NCBI GenBank assembly: GCA_947169265.1
Contig: CAMVPC010000003.1
Location: 1-64,000, forward strand
DNA length: 64,000 nt
Reading direction: 5' to 3'
Source: an uncultured Prevotellaceae bacterium
GTDB lineage: Bacteria; Bacteroidota; Bacteroidia; Bacteroidales; Muribaculaceae
How positions within the stretch are numbered: the first letter of the stretch is position 1; every line of letters begins with the position of its first letter. The notes under the pieces were generated by a model. It searched no databases, was not told the origin of the DNA, and saw only the letters and a program-made list of their open reading frames with translations. A program made the translations under genes and the position numbers. Of the stretch, positions 32,962-43,000 are shown in pieces.

Positions 32962-35900
32962 TTAGAATTTGAGTTTTACTGCATTGTTGTTGGCTTTCAC
33001 AATCACGACACCAGTGGCTGGAGCGCTGAAGACGTTGCGTCCCGGTTCTACCCTCACCATGGTGTACTTGCCATTGGGCAGGACAATTTGTACCATGCCG
33101 GCACAGGGCGAGACAATCACGATGTTGCCGCCCTGGGCAAAGATACTACAATCGCTTGCCAGCTTGCTGATGCCGGTGGTGGAGAAGTCCAACGAGAGGT
33201 CGTCGAGGCGATAACTCTCGCCGCGCGGTGTTGCCAACTCGATACCACTCATGGTGGCTATGCCGTTGGCGCGGCCGTCAAGGATGAGCGTAAGCATAGT
33301 GCCCTCGCTGCCAATGAATGCCTTGCAGGCGGCCGAGGCGGCGAGCAGACGATAGCTTCCATTGGCGCGTACCACGTAGTTCAGTTCATGCGAACTCGTG
33401 GCGCGGTCGCCGAGCGTGGCACCCGTCATCGTCATGCCGGCGGGCAACTGCAGGTCGAGCTGCAGTGCAGTGAGATCCACGTCATTGTCAAGCGTGAGGG
33501 CAACTTCGTAGCGGTTGTTGCCAATAGCGGTCACATTGGCGTTCATTGCCACATTACCGCCATGATGCGGTGCGGCAGCAATTTGTCGCGGAGCGGCCTC
33601 ATAGGTGAGCACCATTGTGGCCACGTGAATCAGGTCACCCACAGTGATGTCGCCATTGCCGTCGAAGTCAGCCGCAGCGACTACAAATGGCTGCGGATTC
33701 TGCTCGAGGATATACCGTGCCGTGGCGATATAGTCGCTCACATTAATCTTGCTGTCGCCGTTCACGTCGCCAAGCATGAAGTCAGGCTCCTCGACCAATG
33801 CTTGCAAGTAGGGATAACCTTGGCCCTCCTCAATACCCCAAACCTCAGTAAAGTCCCAGCCCTGGGCGGTGTAGGTGGTTGCGCTCATCAACGCCGCATT
33901 ATCTATTGCTGTACCCTCCAACGGGTCATCATACACAATTTTAGTCACATTGTTCACGCTTACAACCATCGTATTTAATGCATAATTCGAGCGGTCGGGT
34001 TCTGAGGCTCCATTGCGAAAACCGCCTATCATACGCATGCCAATACCACCTGCCTCACTTACTATAATCTTATTATTTGCAGCAAAGCAGTTAGTCACAG
34101 TTGCACCACTGCCTTCATTATAACCAGCAATGCCCGCTCCCCACTTTTCAGCGGTAACATTGCCTGAAGCATAACATTTATCAATTGTTCCAGTGTTGAC
34201 ACCGACAATTCCTGCACCATATTCGGCACTCGTCACCTCGGCAGTTGTGTAGCTATTTCTAATAACGCCTTGATTCTGGCCTGCTATGCCACCAGCGTAG
34301 CAATTGTTGCTTTCGGTAGCTGTTGCTGTAACAGTTCCCTTAGAATAAGTTTCAGTAATCAGCGAAGACGAAGTAGAGTTTGAGCCAACGATGCCACCAA
34401 CGAAGTCTTTACCAACGACAGTTGCATCTACTTTACACATATTTATGGTTCGCGAACATGACGGTGTGATACCTCCCACATATCTTGTACCGGTTATTGA
34501 ACCGGAAACCTGGCATAATGTGAATGAATTTGTGGTGTTATTACCACCAGAAATTCCTCCAACGTTTTCAAGGCCAGTTATAGTGCCGTTGTAACTACAG
34601 TTGCTATAATTACCGCTCACAGAATAGCCACTTATTCCACCAGTCCAGCCACTGCTTGTGATTGTTGATTCAACGCGACAATTCTCAAAAGTATTTGATT
34701 GGCCATAACCGACTACACCACCCAGATAGTCACCTCCATTTATATTGCCAGAAACAACAATATTTGTAAATGTAGTGTTCTCTGATTTTCCGACAAGGAT
34801 AGCCGAGTTCGAGCCAACCTTAGAATTCCTTGACAGGTTTATTGTTAAGTCCTTAATGATCGCTTCGTTCGTTGTAGATATCAAACCATAATAGTTTGTG
34901 GTTGAATTTGTCCAAAAACCTGAAATGGTTTTGCCATTGCCGTCAAGTTGTTTCATTGAGACACCGCTGTTCATGCCAATAGGTATCCACCCTGTTGTTG
35001 GGCTATTTGATGCAATCCAGCTTGACACATCTATGTCATTCATTATCTTGTAATATGAATAGCTGTTAATGTTCGCAAGGTCATTGGCCGTGTATATTAG
35101 ATATGGATCTTCTTCTGTGCCACTGCCTGCAAATCCAACTATACCAGTCGTATAATAGGATTGCATTAAACCAGTTTTAGTTGCACAAACTTTAACAATA
35201 TCACCAGATTGCAATCCTTCAGGAATATTTATAGTCCACTGGTTGCCAGAGACAGTAGAAGTATATGACCCGTTCCCTGTAAAAAGAATAACAGTTCCGC
35301 CATCAATACTTTGTCCTAAAACAGACGTTGCACCAGAAATCAATTGACTTGTAATCTTTGGAGGGGCACATTGTGAAACCTTATAAGGAAAGCACTCTGT
35401 TTCTTGGATTTTCCAATAATCATCAAAATTCCAACCCATACCAACATAATTGGCCTTGGTGCGTAACGTCGAAGCGCCCACATTTGTTCCATGCTGCGGA
35501 CAGTCGTCAAGAACTACTGTTGAACCCGCCGAAGTGACTTTTGCGGTTACAAGCCCTTTATTGGCACTTGTAGTCCCAGTCGTGCCAACACTAACTCCGT
35601 CCCCAATTGCTCCATAGATGCGACCCGTGTTACCACTAACACCTACTATCACTTCATTCGCTGCAACGCAAGATGAAATATTAGCCGACGTTGGGCCATC
35701 ACTCTTATCAGCAAATCCTACAATGCCGCCAACATTTTGATTGGCACGTATTTTCCCGGAAGAATAACTTGTGCTTATATTTGCATCACTACATCCTCCT
35801 ACCAGTCCTCCCACATAATCAACTCCTGTTATGTCGCCTGAAAAGTAACTATTAGATATAGTTGGACAATACTTGGAATCAGATAAAATGTATTGAGTAT

Positions 35901-37404
35901 CAATAGTGGAGGTCGCTTTATCACTTAAAGTCCCGTGAAACAATCCTTCGCTCGAAAAAGTAAGTCCCGGGAAATCTGCCTCGGTATAGTTTTTTTTTGA
36001 ATAATAGGTATTACCATTTATTATGTATTTGTAAACTGCATTTGAAGCATTCCAGGTTGAGGAGCTTTTAAATGTAGTATATAGATCATAATCACTAAGA
36101 AGACATCGCCAATACCGAGTAATTCTACGTGCGTTGGCGGAGCCCATAAGACCTCCGACGTAAATTCCAGCAGAAATAACATCCCCAACAGAATAGCAAT
36201 TTTCAAGTTTTACTGGTATGATTAGACTCTCAGGCTCTTGGAGATTGGTTAAATAATATTTATCACTTGACATAGTTGCGCTTCCAATGCCTCCCGAAAC
36301 ATAGTTGCCACCACTAGTAACATTGCCAATATGTCCACAACCTTCAATGGTATAAGACAAAGAGGTCTGGCCAACAAAACCGCCAACATAATCACCGGAT
36401 GCAGTTATTTTGCCGTCGTGGAAAACAGCATTGGCACTGATTGATCTATAGTTAATACCGGCTATTCCACCTATACGTCTGTCGCCTATTATGTCGCCAT
36501 AAACTTTTGAATTGCTGACACTGAGGTAACCATGAACATCGCCGATTACACCTCCAGTATTAGATTGCCCATTAAGGTTGCCTTTTGAGCTGACATTGTT
36601 GATTGTTAGCCTGCTACTGAGATTTGTACATCCCACACATAGACCACTATAATCGCCTGTGGCAGTCACATTGGCAGTGACGGTCACTCCCTGAATGGAT
36701 GAGGTTCCATCTCCTCCACCTGCGATACCGCCAACATACTCTGTTCCCGAAATATCACCAATATGGGTTCCGCTCGAAATGGTTGTTCCATCAAACCAAG
36801 ACACAACTCCACCGGTGTATTTTCCTGAACTACTTATGCTTCCGGAATGTGAAAAGTTTTGCAACTCTCCGCCTTCAATCAAACCGCACAGGCCACCAAC
36901 ATAATATGTGCCTTCAACATTCATGGTTACAGATATATTATTTGCTGTTCCACCTTTCATATAACCCACAAAGGAACCAACATACTCACCTCCCTTGGTT
37001 GTGAAGCCTTGAATAGTAAGATTGTTTATTGTTGCATTGTTGGTTGAGCCAAAAAAGCCAACGCGAGCCATTGAGCTGCGATTGATATGCACGCCTTTGA
37101 TTTCCTTGCCGTTTCCAAGAAAAGTCCCGCTAAACGGCTGCGCCTCGGTGCCGATTGGTAACCATCCGTTGGTGGGATTGTTGTCGGCAAGCCATGATGT
37201 TAAATCCACGTCTTGCATCATTTTGAACACTACACCTTCCTGCCCTATGAAATTGTGCACTTCGTTGAGGTGAACGGGGTTGTAAATCAAATATGGATCT
37301 GACATGGTTCCAGAACCCGAGCCGCTGAACGACTGCGCTGCTGTTGGAAACGCTAATAACAATAGCGACTGCAACATTAGGAATTTGGTTAATTTTAGTT
37401 TCAT
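32962..37404 (-). CDS. Giant GLUG-motif surface protein with dockerin and cohesin-like C-terminus
   Basis: A 1480-residue exported protein (signal MKLKLTKFLMLQSLLLLAFPTAAQ). Two GLUG blocks each start GSGT..DPYLIY and contain many repeats of the form G..YVGGIAG and NCYS.G.V. The first spans roughly residues 28-690, the second 770-1180. Then come two dockerin-type calcium repeats (GDVNGDSKINVSDYIATARYIL, FDGNGDITVGDLIHVATMVL), a cohesin-like segment (YEVALTLDNDVDLTALQLDLQLPAGM) and a C-terminal beta tail ending VKANNNAVKLKF, like type IX sorting tails. GLUG proteins are adhesin-like surface proteins. The GLUG part is clearly more AT-rich than its neighbours. Confidence 0.85.
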   Translation of the reverse strand: MKLKLTKFLMLQSLLLLAFPTAAQSFSGSGSGTMSDPYLIYNPVHLNEVHNFIGQEGVVFKMMQDVDLTSWLADNNPTNGWLPIGTEAQPFSGTFLGNGKEIKGVHINRSSMARVGFFGSTNNATINNLTIQGFTTKGGEYVGSFVGYMKGGTANNISVTMNVEGTYYVGGLCGLIEGGELQNFSHSGSISSSGKYTGGVVSWFDGTTISSGTHIGDISGTEYVGGIAGGGDGTSSIQGVTVTANVTATGDYSGLCVGCTNLSSRLTINNVSSKGNLNGQSNTGGVIGDVHGYLSVSNSKVYGDIIGDRRIGGIAGINYRSISANAVFHDGKITASGDYVGGFVGQTSLSYTIEGCGHIGNVTSGGNYVSGGIGSATMSSDKYYLTNLQEPESLIIPVKLENCYSVGDVISAGIYVGGLMGSANARRITRYWRCLLSDYDLYTTFKSSSTWNASNAVYKYIINGNTYYSKKNYTEADFPGLTFSSEGLFHGTLSDKATSTIDTQYILSDSKYCPTISNSYFSGDITGVDYVGGLVGGCSDANISTSYSSGKIRANQNVGGIVGFADKSDGPTSANISSCVAANEVIVGVSGNTGRIYGAIGDGVSVGTTGTTSANKGLVTAKVTSAGSTVVLDDCPQHGTNVGASTLRTKANYVGMGWNFDDYWKIQETECFPYKVSQCAPPKITSQLISGATSVLGQSIDGGTVILFTGNGSYTSTVSGNQWTINIPEGLQSGDIVKVCATKTGLMQSYYTTGIVGFAGSGTEEDPYLIYTANDLANINSYSYYKIMNDIDVSSWIASNSPTTGWIPIGMNSGVSMKQLDGNGKTISGFWTNSTTNYYGLISTTNEAIIKDLTINLSRNSKVGSNSAILVGKSENTTFTNIVVSGNINGGDYLGGVVGYGQSNTFENCRVESTITSSGWTGGISGYSVSGNYSNCSYNGTITGLENVGGISGGNNTTNSFTLCQVSGSITGTRYVGGITPSCSRTINMCKVDATVVGKDFVGGIVGSNSTSSSLITETYSKGTVTATATESNNCYAGGIAGQNQGVIRNSYTTAEVTSAEYGAGIVGVNTGTIDKCYASGNVTAEKWGAGIAGYNEGSGATVTNCFAANNKIIVSEAGGIGMRMIGGFRNGASEPDRSNYALNTMVVSVNNVTKIVYDDPLEGTAIDNAALMSATTYTAQGWDFTEVWGIEEGQGYPYLQALVEEPDFMLGDVNGDSKINVSDYIATARYILEQNPQPFVVAAADFDGNGDITVGDLIHVATMVLTYEAAPRQIAAAPHHGGNVAMNANVTAIGNNRYEVALTLDNDVDLTALQLDLQLPAGMTMTGATLGDRATSSHELNYVVRANGSYRLLAASAACKAFIGSEGTMLTLILDGRANGIATMSGIELATPRGESYRLDDLSLDFSTTGISKLASDCSIFAQGGNIVIVSPCAGMVQIVLPNGKYTMVRVEPGRNVFSAPATGVVIVKANNNAVKLKF

Positions 37405-37927
37405 ACGCTTTTTTGTTTGATTATTGTTAATTTAACCTTAAATCCGCACCACTTTTGTTAATTATTTTTATAATATTCTGAGGAACAAAAAGTTCCTCAG
37501 GATTTTGCCATGTCGAGAATTTCACCTAATTTAGTGGTGCAAAAAAACTGAGAGAAATCTCATCGACAAGACAAATAGATATGGCAAAGGTCCTTAATTT
37601 AAAATAACAGCCTACTCTGTTGCAGGATTTTCGACATCCTCCTTTGTTGGTGGCAAAGATAGTATAAATGGGGTGAAAGTGTGTATTTCATTGGATTTCT
37701 TGTTTTTAGCGTTTTGTTTTAAATAATTTCTTTTAAGATTTATTTACGCAATTGGTGTAATTTTAACTTCTATTAACGTGGAGGGTGGAGCGTAAGCATC
37801 ATTTTTTAACTAATTTTGCATAGCATTATCGAGTAGCGAGATTCTCGTTCTATAGCTCTTTGCTAAATATTAGTAATAAATAACGGGAATTATCATTGAT
37901 TAAATAACAATTTAAGGCTTTATCTTT
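37405..37927. promoter_or_regulatory. AT-rich divergent intergenic region
   Basis: No gene is seen in these 523 bases. A perfect hairpin, CTGAGGAAC-AAAAA-GTTCCTCAG, is at 37478-37500. A minus-strand -7 box TATCTTTG at 37661-37654 would give the GLUG gene a leader of about 250 bases that contains this hairpin. A plus-strand -7 box TAATTTTG at 37811-37818 may serve the 196-residue regulator. Neither has a well-spaced TTG. Confidence 0.45.
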
Positions 37928-38518
37928 ATGACTAACGAGAACGAGGGGATGGCGGCGATGAGGGCCGCGGTGGAGAAGCGGCTGGGGTTTGGCGTGAACA
38001 CGCCGGGCGAGTTCAAGTTGCTGGCTGGCGACATCAAGGCTGTCACGGGCCGCAAGATGAGCGAGAGCACGCTGATGCGGCTGTGGGGCTATGTGAGGAG
38101 CGATATGACGCCCAACACGACCACCCTCGACACGCTGGCGCTCTATGTGGGCTACCACGACTGGGATTCGTTTGCCCGTGGAGGCGGAGAAGGAAAAGGG
38201 GATGGTAGCCATGCCGTGCTCTCTGCCCACTTGAACGTGGATGCCGAACTGTCGCCGCGCGACCACGTGATACTGCGATGGCCGCCGGGACGCGAGTGCC
38301 TGGTGCGCTACCTGGGCGACGGCCAGTTTGTGGTGGAACGCAGCGAGCAATCGAAGCTCAAGGTGGGCGACACATTCACCTGTCACCTCATCGTGGAAGG
38401 GCATCCGCTCTACCTCGACAACCTGGTGCATGAGGCGCAGGCACCACGCTGCTATGTGTGCGGCCACCACAACGGCGTGCACTACGAGGTAATCAAGGCC
38501 AAGAGCGAGAATTCGTAA
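37928..38518 (+). CDS. Putative DNA-binding regulator, Bacteroidales family
   Basis: The 196-residue soluble protein has two parts. The N-terminal 85 residues (GRKMSESTLMRLWGYVRSDMTPNTTTLDTLALYVGYHDWDSFA) look like a helix-turn-helix segment. The C-terminal part (HVILRWPPGRECLVRYLGDGQFVVERSEQSKLKVGDTF..., PLYLDNLV, YVCGHHNGVHYEVI) is a beta-rich domain. I recognise the type as common in Bacteroidales but uncharacterised. A Ser/Thr kinase gene with its own promoter follows after 86 bases, suggesting that the two act together. The DNA-binding role is inferred. Confidence 0.65.
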   Translation: MTNENEGMAAMRAAVEKRLGFGVNTPGEFKLLAGDIKAVTGRKMSESTLMRLWGYVRSDMTPNTTTLDTLALYVGYHDWDSFARGGGEGKGDGSHAVLSAHLNVDAELSPRDHVILRWPPGRECLVRYLGDGQFVVERSEQSKLKVGDTFTCHLIVEGHPLYLDNLVHEAQAPRCYVCGHHNGVHYEVIKAKSENS

Positions 38519-38542
38519 ATCGTGAATCGATGGGGCGCAGAC

Positions 38543-38573
38543 TTGGCAGATAAGGATATTTGGCTTATCTTTG
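38543..38573 (+). promoter_or_regulatory. Consensus promoter of the receptor kinase gene
   Basis: TTG (38543-38545), 20 bases, then TATCTTTG (38566-38573). Its position inside the nominal reading frame excludes the upstream ATG at 38560 as the start of the kinase and supports the TTG codon at 38605. Confidence 0.75.
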
Positions 38574-38604
38574 CACCCACAATCAACAACGCGATTTAAA
38601 ACAA

Positions 38605-39900
38605 TTGGAAGAGTTGTCATCATCGGGATTTGTGGTTGACTCGTTTGAGGGCGTCAACGACCACTTCACCTCGCTCGAGCAGATGGGGACGCACGGCCAC
38701 AACCGGCTGGCGCGCGCCAAGCGCTACGGCCGCTGGTACCTGCTCAAGGGACTGGGCGACGAAGAGGCCCCCCAACAGGCCTACCACGAGATGCTCGCCA
38801 AGGAATTCGACATCATGATGCGGCTGCAACACCCGGGCGTGGCACAGGCCGTGGGCCTCGAGGACGTGCCATCGATGGGCAAGTGCATCGTCATGGAATG
38901 GGTGGAGGGGGTCACCCTCGCCCGGTGGCTCAAGACCGGCCCGTCGCGCGACACGCGCCGCGACGTGGCACGCCAGCTCATGGAGGCCCTGGCCCACATC
39001 CACCGGCAAGGTGTGGTGCACCGCGACATCAAGCCTTCCAACATCATGGTCACCACCGACGGGCAGGTGAAAATCATCGACTTCGGGCTCGCCGATACCC
39101 ATGCTCACGCTACCCTCAAGCAGGCGGGCGGCACCACCGGCTATATGGCGCCCGAGCAGGCCGCGGGCACGATGCCCGACCCGCGCAACGACATCTACAG
39201 CCTGGGGCTCGTGCTCGAAGAGATGCAGCTGGGAAGCCTCTACCGCAGGCCCATCGCGCGGTGCCTGCAGCCCATTGCCAAGCGCTATAGCAGCGTGGAG
39301 GAACTCATGAGCGACCTGCAACGCCGACGCACGCGCCGTCACTACGCCGCCATCGCAGCGTTTGCCGTGGGCCTATCGCTCATCGTGGCCGCCATTATGC
39401 TGGGGATAGGTTACTACGGCAAAAAGAAGCTGGAAAGTCCATCGGGGCAATATAGGTTTGAACACGACGATTTCGCTTACACTAATTGGACCGGAGGAAG
39501 CACCAATTGTGTTTCGGCACAATATGTGGGCGAAGGCGCCCCGCACCTCGTCGTGAGATATAGCGTGGCCGAGAATAGTAATATATGGATAGTGGAAGAG
39601 TTGGGGTTCGGCTGTTTCCGAGATGTCACTAAAATGGAAAGTTTGACGATTGAGGCCTCACATTTCGCCATACAAAAGCACGCTTTTACCGGTTGCACCA
39701 ATCTCAAGGAGATTTCAATGCCGCGCATCACCAAAGTGCCATCAATTGGCAATGGCGGGTGGCAAACGGTGATTGACTCGGTGTTCGAGCCTTACCATTA
39801 CGAGCAAGTGACCCTCTATGTCCCCGACGTGGAAATGATGCGCGCCGATACTTCCTGGTGCCGCTTTAAACACATTGAGAAATACAAAAACAACGAATAG
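38605..39900 (+). CDS. Transmembrane Ser/Thr protein kinase with external leucine-rich-repeat-like domain
   Basis: About 431 residues from TTG 38605, the first in-frame start after the promoter (an ATG at 38683 is the alternative). A Hanks-type kinase domain shows YLLKGLGDE, HRDIKPSN near residue 139, DFG near 159, GYMAPEQAAG and DIYSLGLVLEEM. A single membrane helix (about 247-271, AAIAAFAVGLSLIVAAIMLGI) leads to an outer part with FAIQKHAFTGCTNLKEISMP, the BspA-type leucine-rich repeat pattern, and YVPDVEMM. It looks like a receptor kinase sensing something outside the inner membrane. Its likely partner is the regulator upstream. Confidence 0.85.
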   Translation: MEELSSSGFVVDSFEGVNDHFTSLEQMGTHGHNRLARAKRYGRWYLLKGLGDEEAPQQAYHEMLAKEFDIMMRLQHPGVAQAVGLEDVPSMGKCIVMEWVEGVTLARWLKTGPSRDTRRDVARQLMEALAHIHRQGVVHRDIKPSNIMVTTDGQVKIIDFGLADTHAHATLKQAGGTTGYMAPEQAAGTMPDPRNDIYSLGLVLEEMQLGSLYRRPIARCLQPIAKRYSSVEELMSDLQRRRTRRHYAAIAAFAVGLSLIVAAIMLGIGYYGKKKLESPSGQYRFEHDDFAYTNWTGGSTNCVSAQYVGEGAPHLVVRYSVAENSNIWIVEELGFGCFRDVTKMESLTIEASHFAIQKHAFTGCTNLKEISMPRITKVPSIGNGGWQTVIDSVFEPYHYEQVTLYVPDVEMMRADTSWCRFKHIEKYKNNE

Positions 39901-39994
39901 TTACTGACGTAGAGATTAGTGTTTTTTAGAATTTATAAAACCGTCTATTTCTCAGTCGTGTAAAAAGTTGAGTTTTGCAATTATTTGGGTGGAA

Positions 39995-40028
39995 TTTGTG
40001 GTGGTTTTGCATAAATATGCTATCTTTA
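39995..40028 (+). promoter_or_regulatory. Probable promoter of the 1280-residue surface protein
   Basis: TTTG (39995-39998), 22 bases, then TATCTTTA (40021-40028), one base off the -7 consensus. The ATG at 40081 follows after 52 AT-rich bases. Confidence 0.4.
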
Positions 40029-40080
40029 CGGCGGAAAAAATCCACATAACCAATTATTTAATTTTAACCACTACTAATTT

Positions 40081-43000
40081 ATGTATCGAAAACTATTACT
40101 CTTGGTAGCCCTCATGGCGGCTGCCGGGGCAGCGGCGACGGCGCAGATTGCGGTAAGTGCCGAGAGCCCCACCGTGAGCCAGAACTTCGACTCGATGTGG
40201 GACGCCGGCACGCAGGAAGCCCTGCTGGCGATGCCCCAGGGATGGCGCGTTGACCGCAACATTACCGCGCCACGGCAGGTGAACGCGTGGACCGACGCCG
40301 CCACCGAAGTGATGTACACCGGCGGCCAGAACCTGGCCTCGAACGCCAAGAACGGCACCTGGAACTGGGGTGCCAGCGACAACAACGGCGACCGCGCCGT
40401 GGGCGGACTGACCACGGGCGTGAGCGGCGGCACGCGCGGCTTCAGCATGATGACGCGGCTGAGCAACAGCGACGCCAACGCCATCGACAAACTCACGCTG
40501 AGCTACGACATCGAGAAGTACCGCTACGGCTCGAACGCCGCCGGCTTCGACGTGCAACTCTACTATTCGACCGACGGCATCTCGTGGACGAGCGCCGGCG
40601 ACGACTTCAAGACGCACTTCGAGCCCGACGCCTCGACCATCGGCGCCGACGTGGTGCCCATCAGCGTCACCGCTGTCACCGCCAAGTCGATGCGACTGGC
40701 CGTGGAGCCCGGTGCCGACATCTATCTGGCTTGGAACGTGAGCGTGGCCAGCGGCACGGCGGCCGCCAGCGCCATGGGCCTGGCGATTGACAACGTGAGC
40801 GTCACCGCCACGTTTGCCGGTAGCGGCCCCGAGACTATCGCCGTCTTTGTCGAGGACGTGACACGCTGGAATAGCCTCACCATGGCTGTCGACGGCGACT
40901 CGCCCAAGAGCGCCGACGGCAGCGCCACGGTGAACGGCGTGGCCTACAAGTTCTTCGAAATGGAGAAGGACGACGCGGCCCACACGCTCATTTTCTCGAA
41001 CGGCGCGGCTACCGTCAACTATAACATCGTGGCCGACGGCGACAAATATGTGTGCCTGACGGCTACCGAGGCCACCGCTATCACCCACCCCGAGAGTTAC
41101 ACCGGATGGGTCGACCCGTCGCGCCCGCCCTTTGTGGCTTCGGGCATCTATCTGCGCGGCGAGGTTAACAGCTGGGGCGCCGACGCCGCCTGGGAGTTCA
41201 GCGACGAGGGCAACGGCATGTATGTGCTCTACGACAAAACGCTCAACGGCCAGTTTAAGGTGGCCGACGCCGCCTGGAGCAGCGCCTGCAACTACGGCAG
41301 CAACGGCAGCAGCGTGACCCTCGACACGCCCTACGCGCTCGTGGCGGGCACTAACGACAACATCTCGTGCGGCGGCAACACCTTCGTCACCAAGCGCATC
41401 GTGCTCACCATCAACGACAACGGCGCCACCCTGCTGCTCGAGAGCGACGACAACCCCGCGGGCCTCACCAGCGTCTATATCATTGGCGACCTCAACGGCT
41501 GGAACTACATGGACACCAGCGGCGAACTCAAGCTCAACGACGAGAGCGGACTCTTTGAAGGGCAAGTGACACTCGCCGCCGGCGACGACAACTTGAGCCA
41601 CTGGAGACTGTACCAGCGCCTGGGCATGGTGGGCGTGTGGGGCGCGCAAGGCGGTGAAGACCTCACCGCGAGCGTCACCGCCGGCACCCTCGAGAAAGGC
41701 AGCACGGGACGCATGGCCACCGAGCCGGGCACTTACCGCGCCACCTTCGACATCAACACGGGCGAGTTCAGCCTCGAGTCGCTGGGCAGTGTGCCCACCA
41801 CGCTGACGCTCGAGCCTGCCGCCACCATCCTCGTGCCCACGTTGCCCGAGCAGGTGAAAGTGCTCTCGCTCAACAACAGCCTCATCCACTACAACGACCA
41901 GGACGCGGTGTTTAACGGCATCGCCGCCGCCATGGGCAAGAACGCCACATGGAAAAAACACTCGTTGCTGGGCAAAACACTCAACGCACACTGGAACGAG
42001 GGCGACGGACTGGCCGAAGACGGCACGCCGGGCGCCAAGATGCTCGTGCGCGGCGACGCCTGGAGCCACATCATCCTGCAAGAGCAGAGCGGCCTGCCCC
42101 GCACCGACTATGAGACCTTCCGCGCCAACGTCAAGCGCTGGGTGGACTACATCCGTGAATACTGCCCCAACCCCAACGCCATCATCATCCTGCCCGTTAA
42201 CTGGGCTTACAGCGGCGACTGGGAGAACTTCACCGCGTTCAACAAGACCTTCGAGAACAACTACCTGGCCTTGGCGCGCGAGCTCGGCGTCACGCTGTGC
42301 CCCGTGGGCGAGGCTTACGAACGCCAGTTTGAGCAAGGCGGCGCCGAATCGCTCGCCAGCTGGTTCCAAGACGACCGCCACCCCACCGACAAGTCGACCT
42401 ATATGGCCGCCTGCATGGAGTACGCCCTCATCTTCGGCGAAAACCCCAACGCCATCACCTGGGCTCCCGACGCCGTGAGCACCGCCGACGCGCAAGCCAT
42501 GCGCGAGATTGCCGCTCAAGCGATGGCCAACTTCCACAACGTAGTTGACCACCCCGCCGGCACGATATCCTATAAAGTGACCGTGCGCGACCAGTTCGGC
42601 ATGGAAATCGCGGCCCCCGACGACATCGTCATGACGCTGAGCGGCGGCGGCGCGATTGAAGACGGACAATTTGTGTCGAACGGTGAAACGGGCCAATTCA
42701 ATGTCAACGTCACGTGCGGCGAATTCAGCGCGGCAGCCACCATCACCGTGGCCGCGCCTGTGACCGAGGTTATCACCTACCCCGCCATCGAGCTGAACGA
42801 AGACGCGCTCACCGCCGGCGAGGACTTCAACACCATGGGCAGTGAGGCCACGGCAACGATGCCACTGGCATGGCGCATCGCCCGCAACACCGAGGCACCC
42901 CGCCTCGTGGGACGCTGGGACGAGGCCGACGAGCAAACGATGAACGCCGGTGGCGTGAACCTGCCGTCGAACGCCAAGAACGGTACCTGGAACTTTGGCG

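Noticed and set aside
40096-42936. A 946-codon open frame on the minus strand opposite the SGNH/CBM26 gene, and similar long antisense frames elsewhere
   Set aside because: They mirror the codon structure of GC-rich sense genes, have no domain content, and lie wholly inside well-supported genes.
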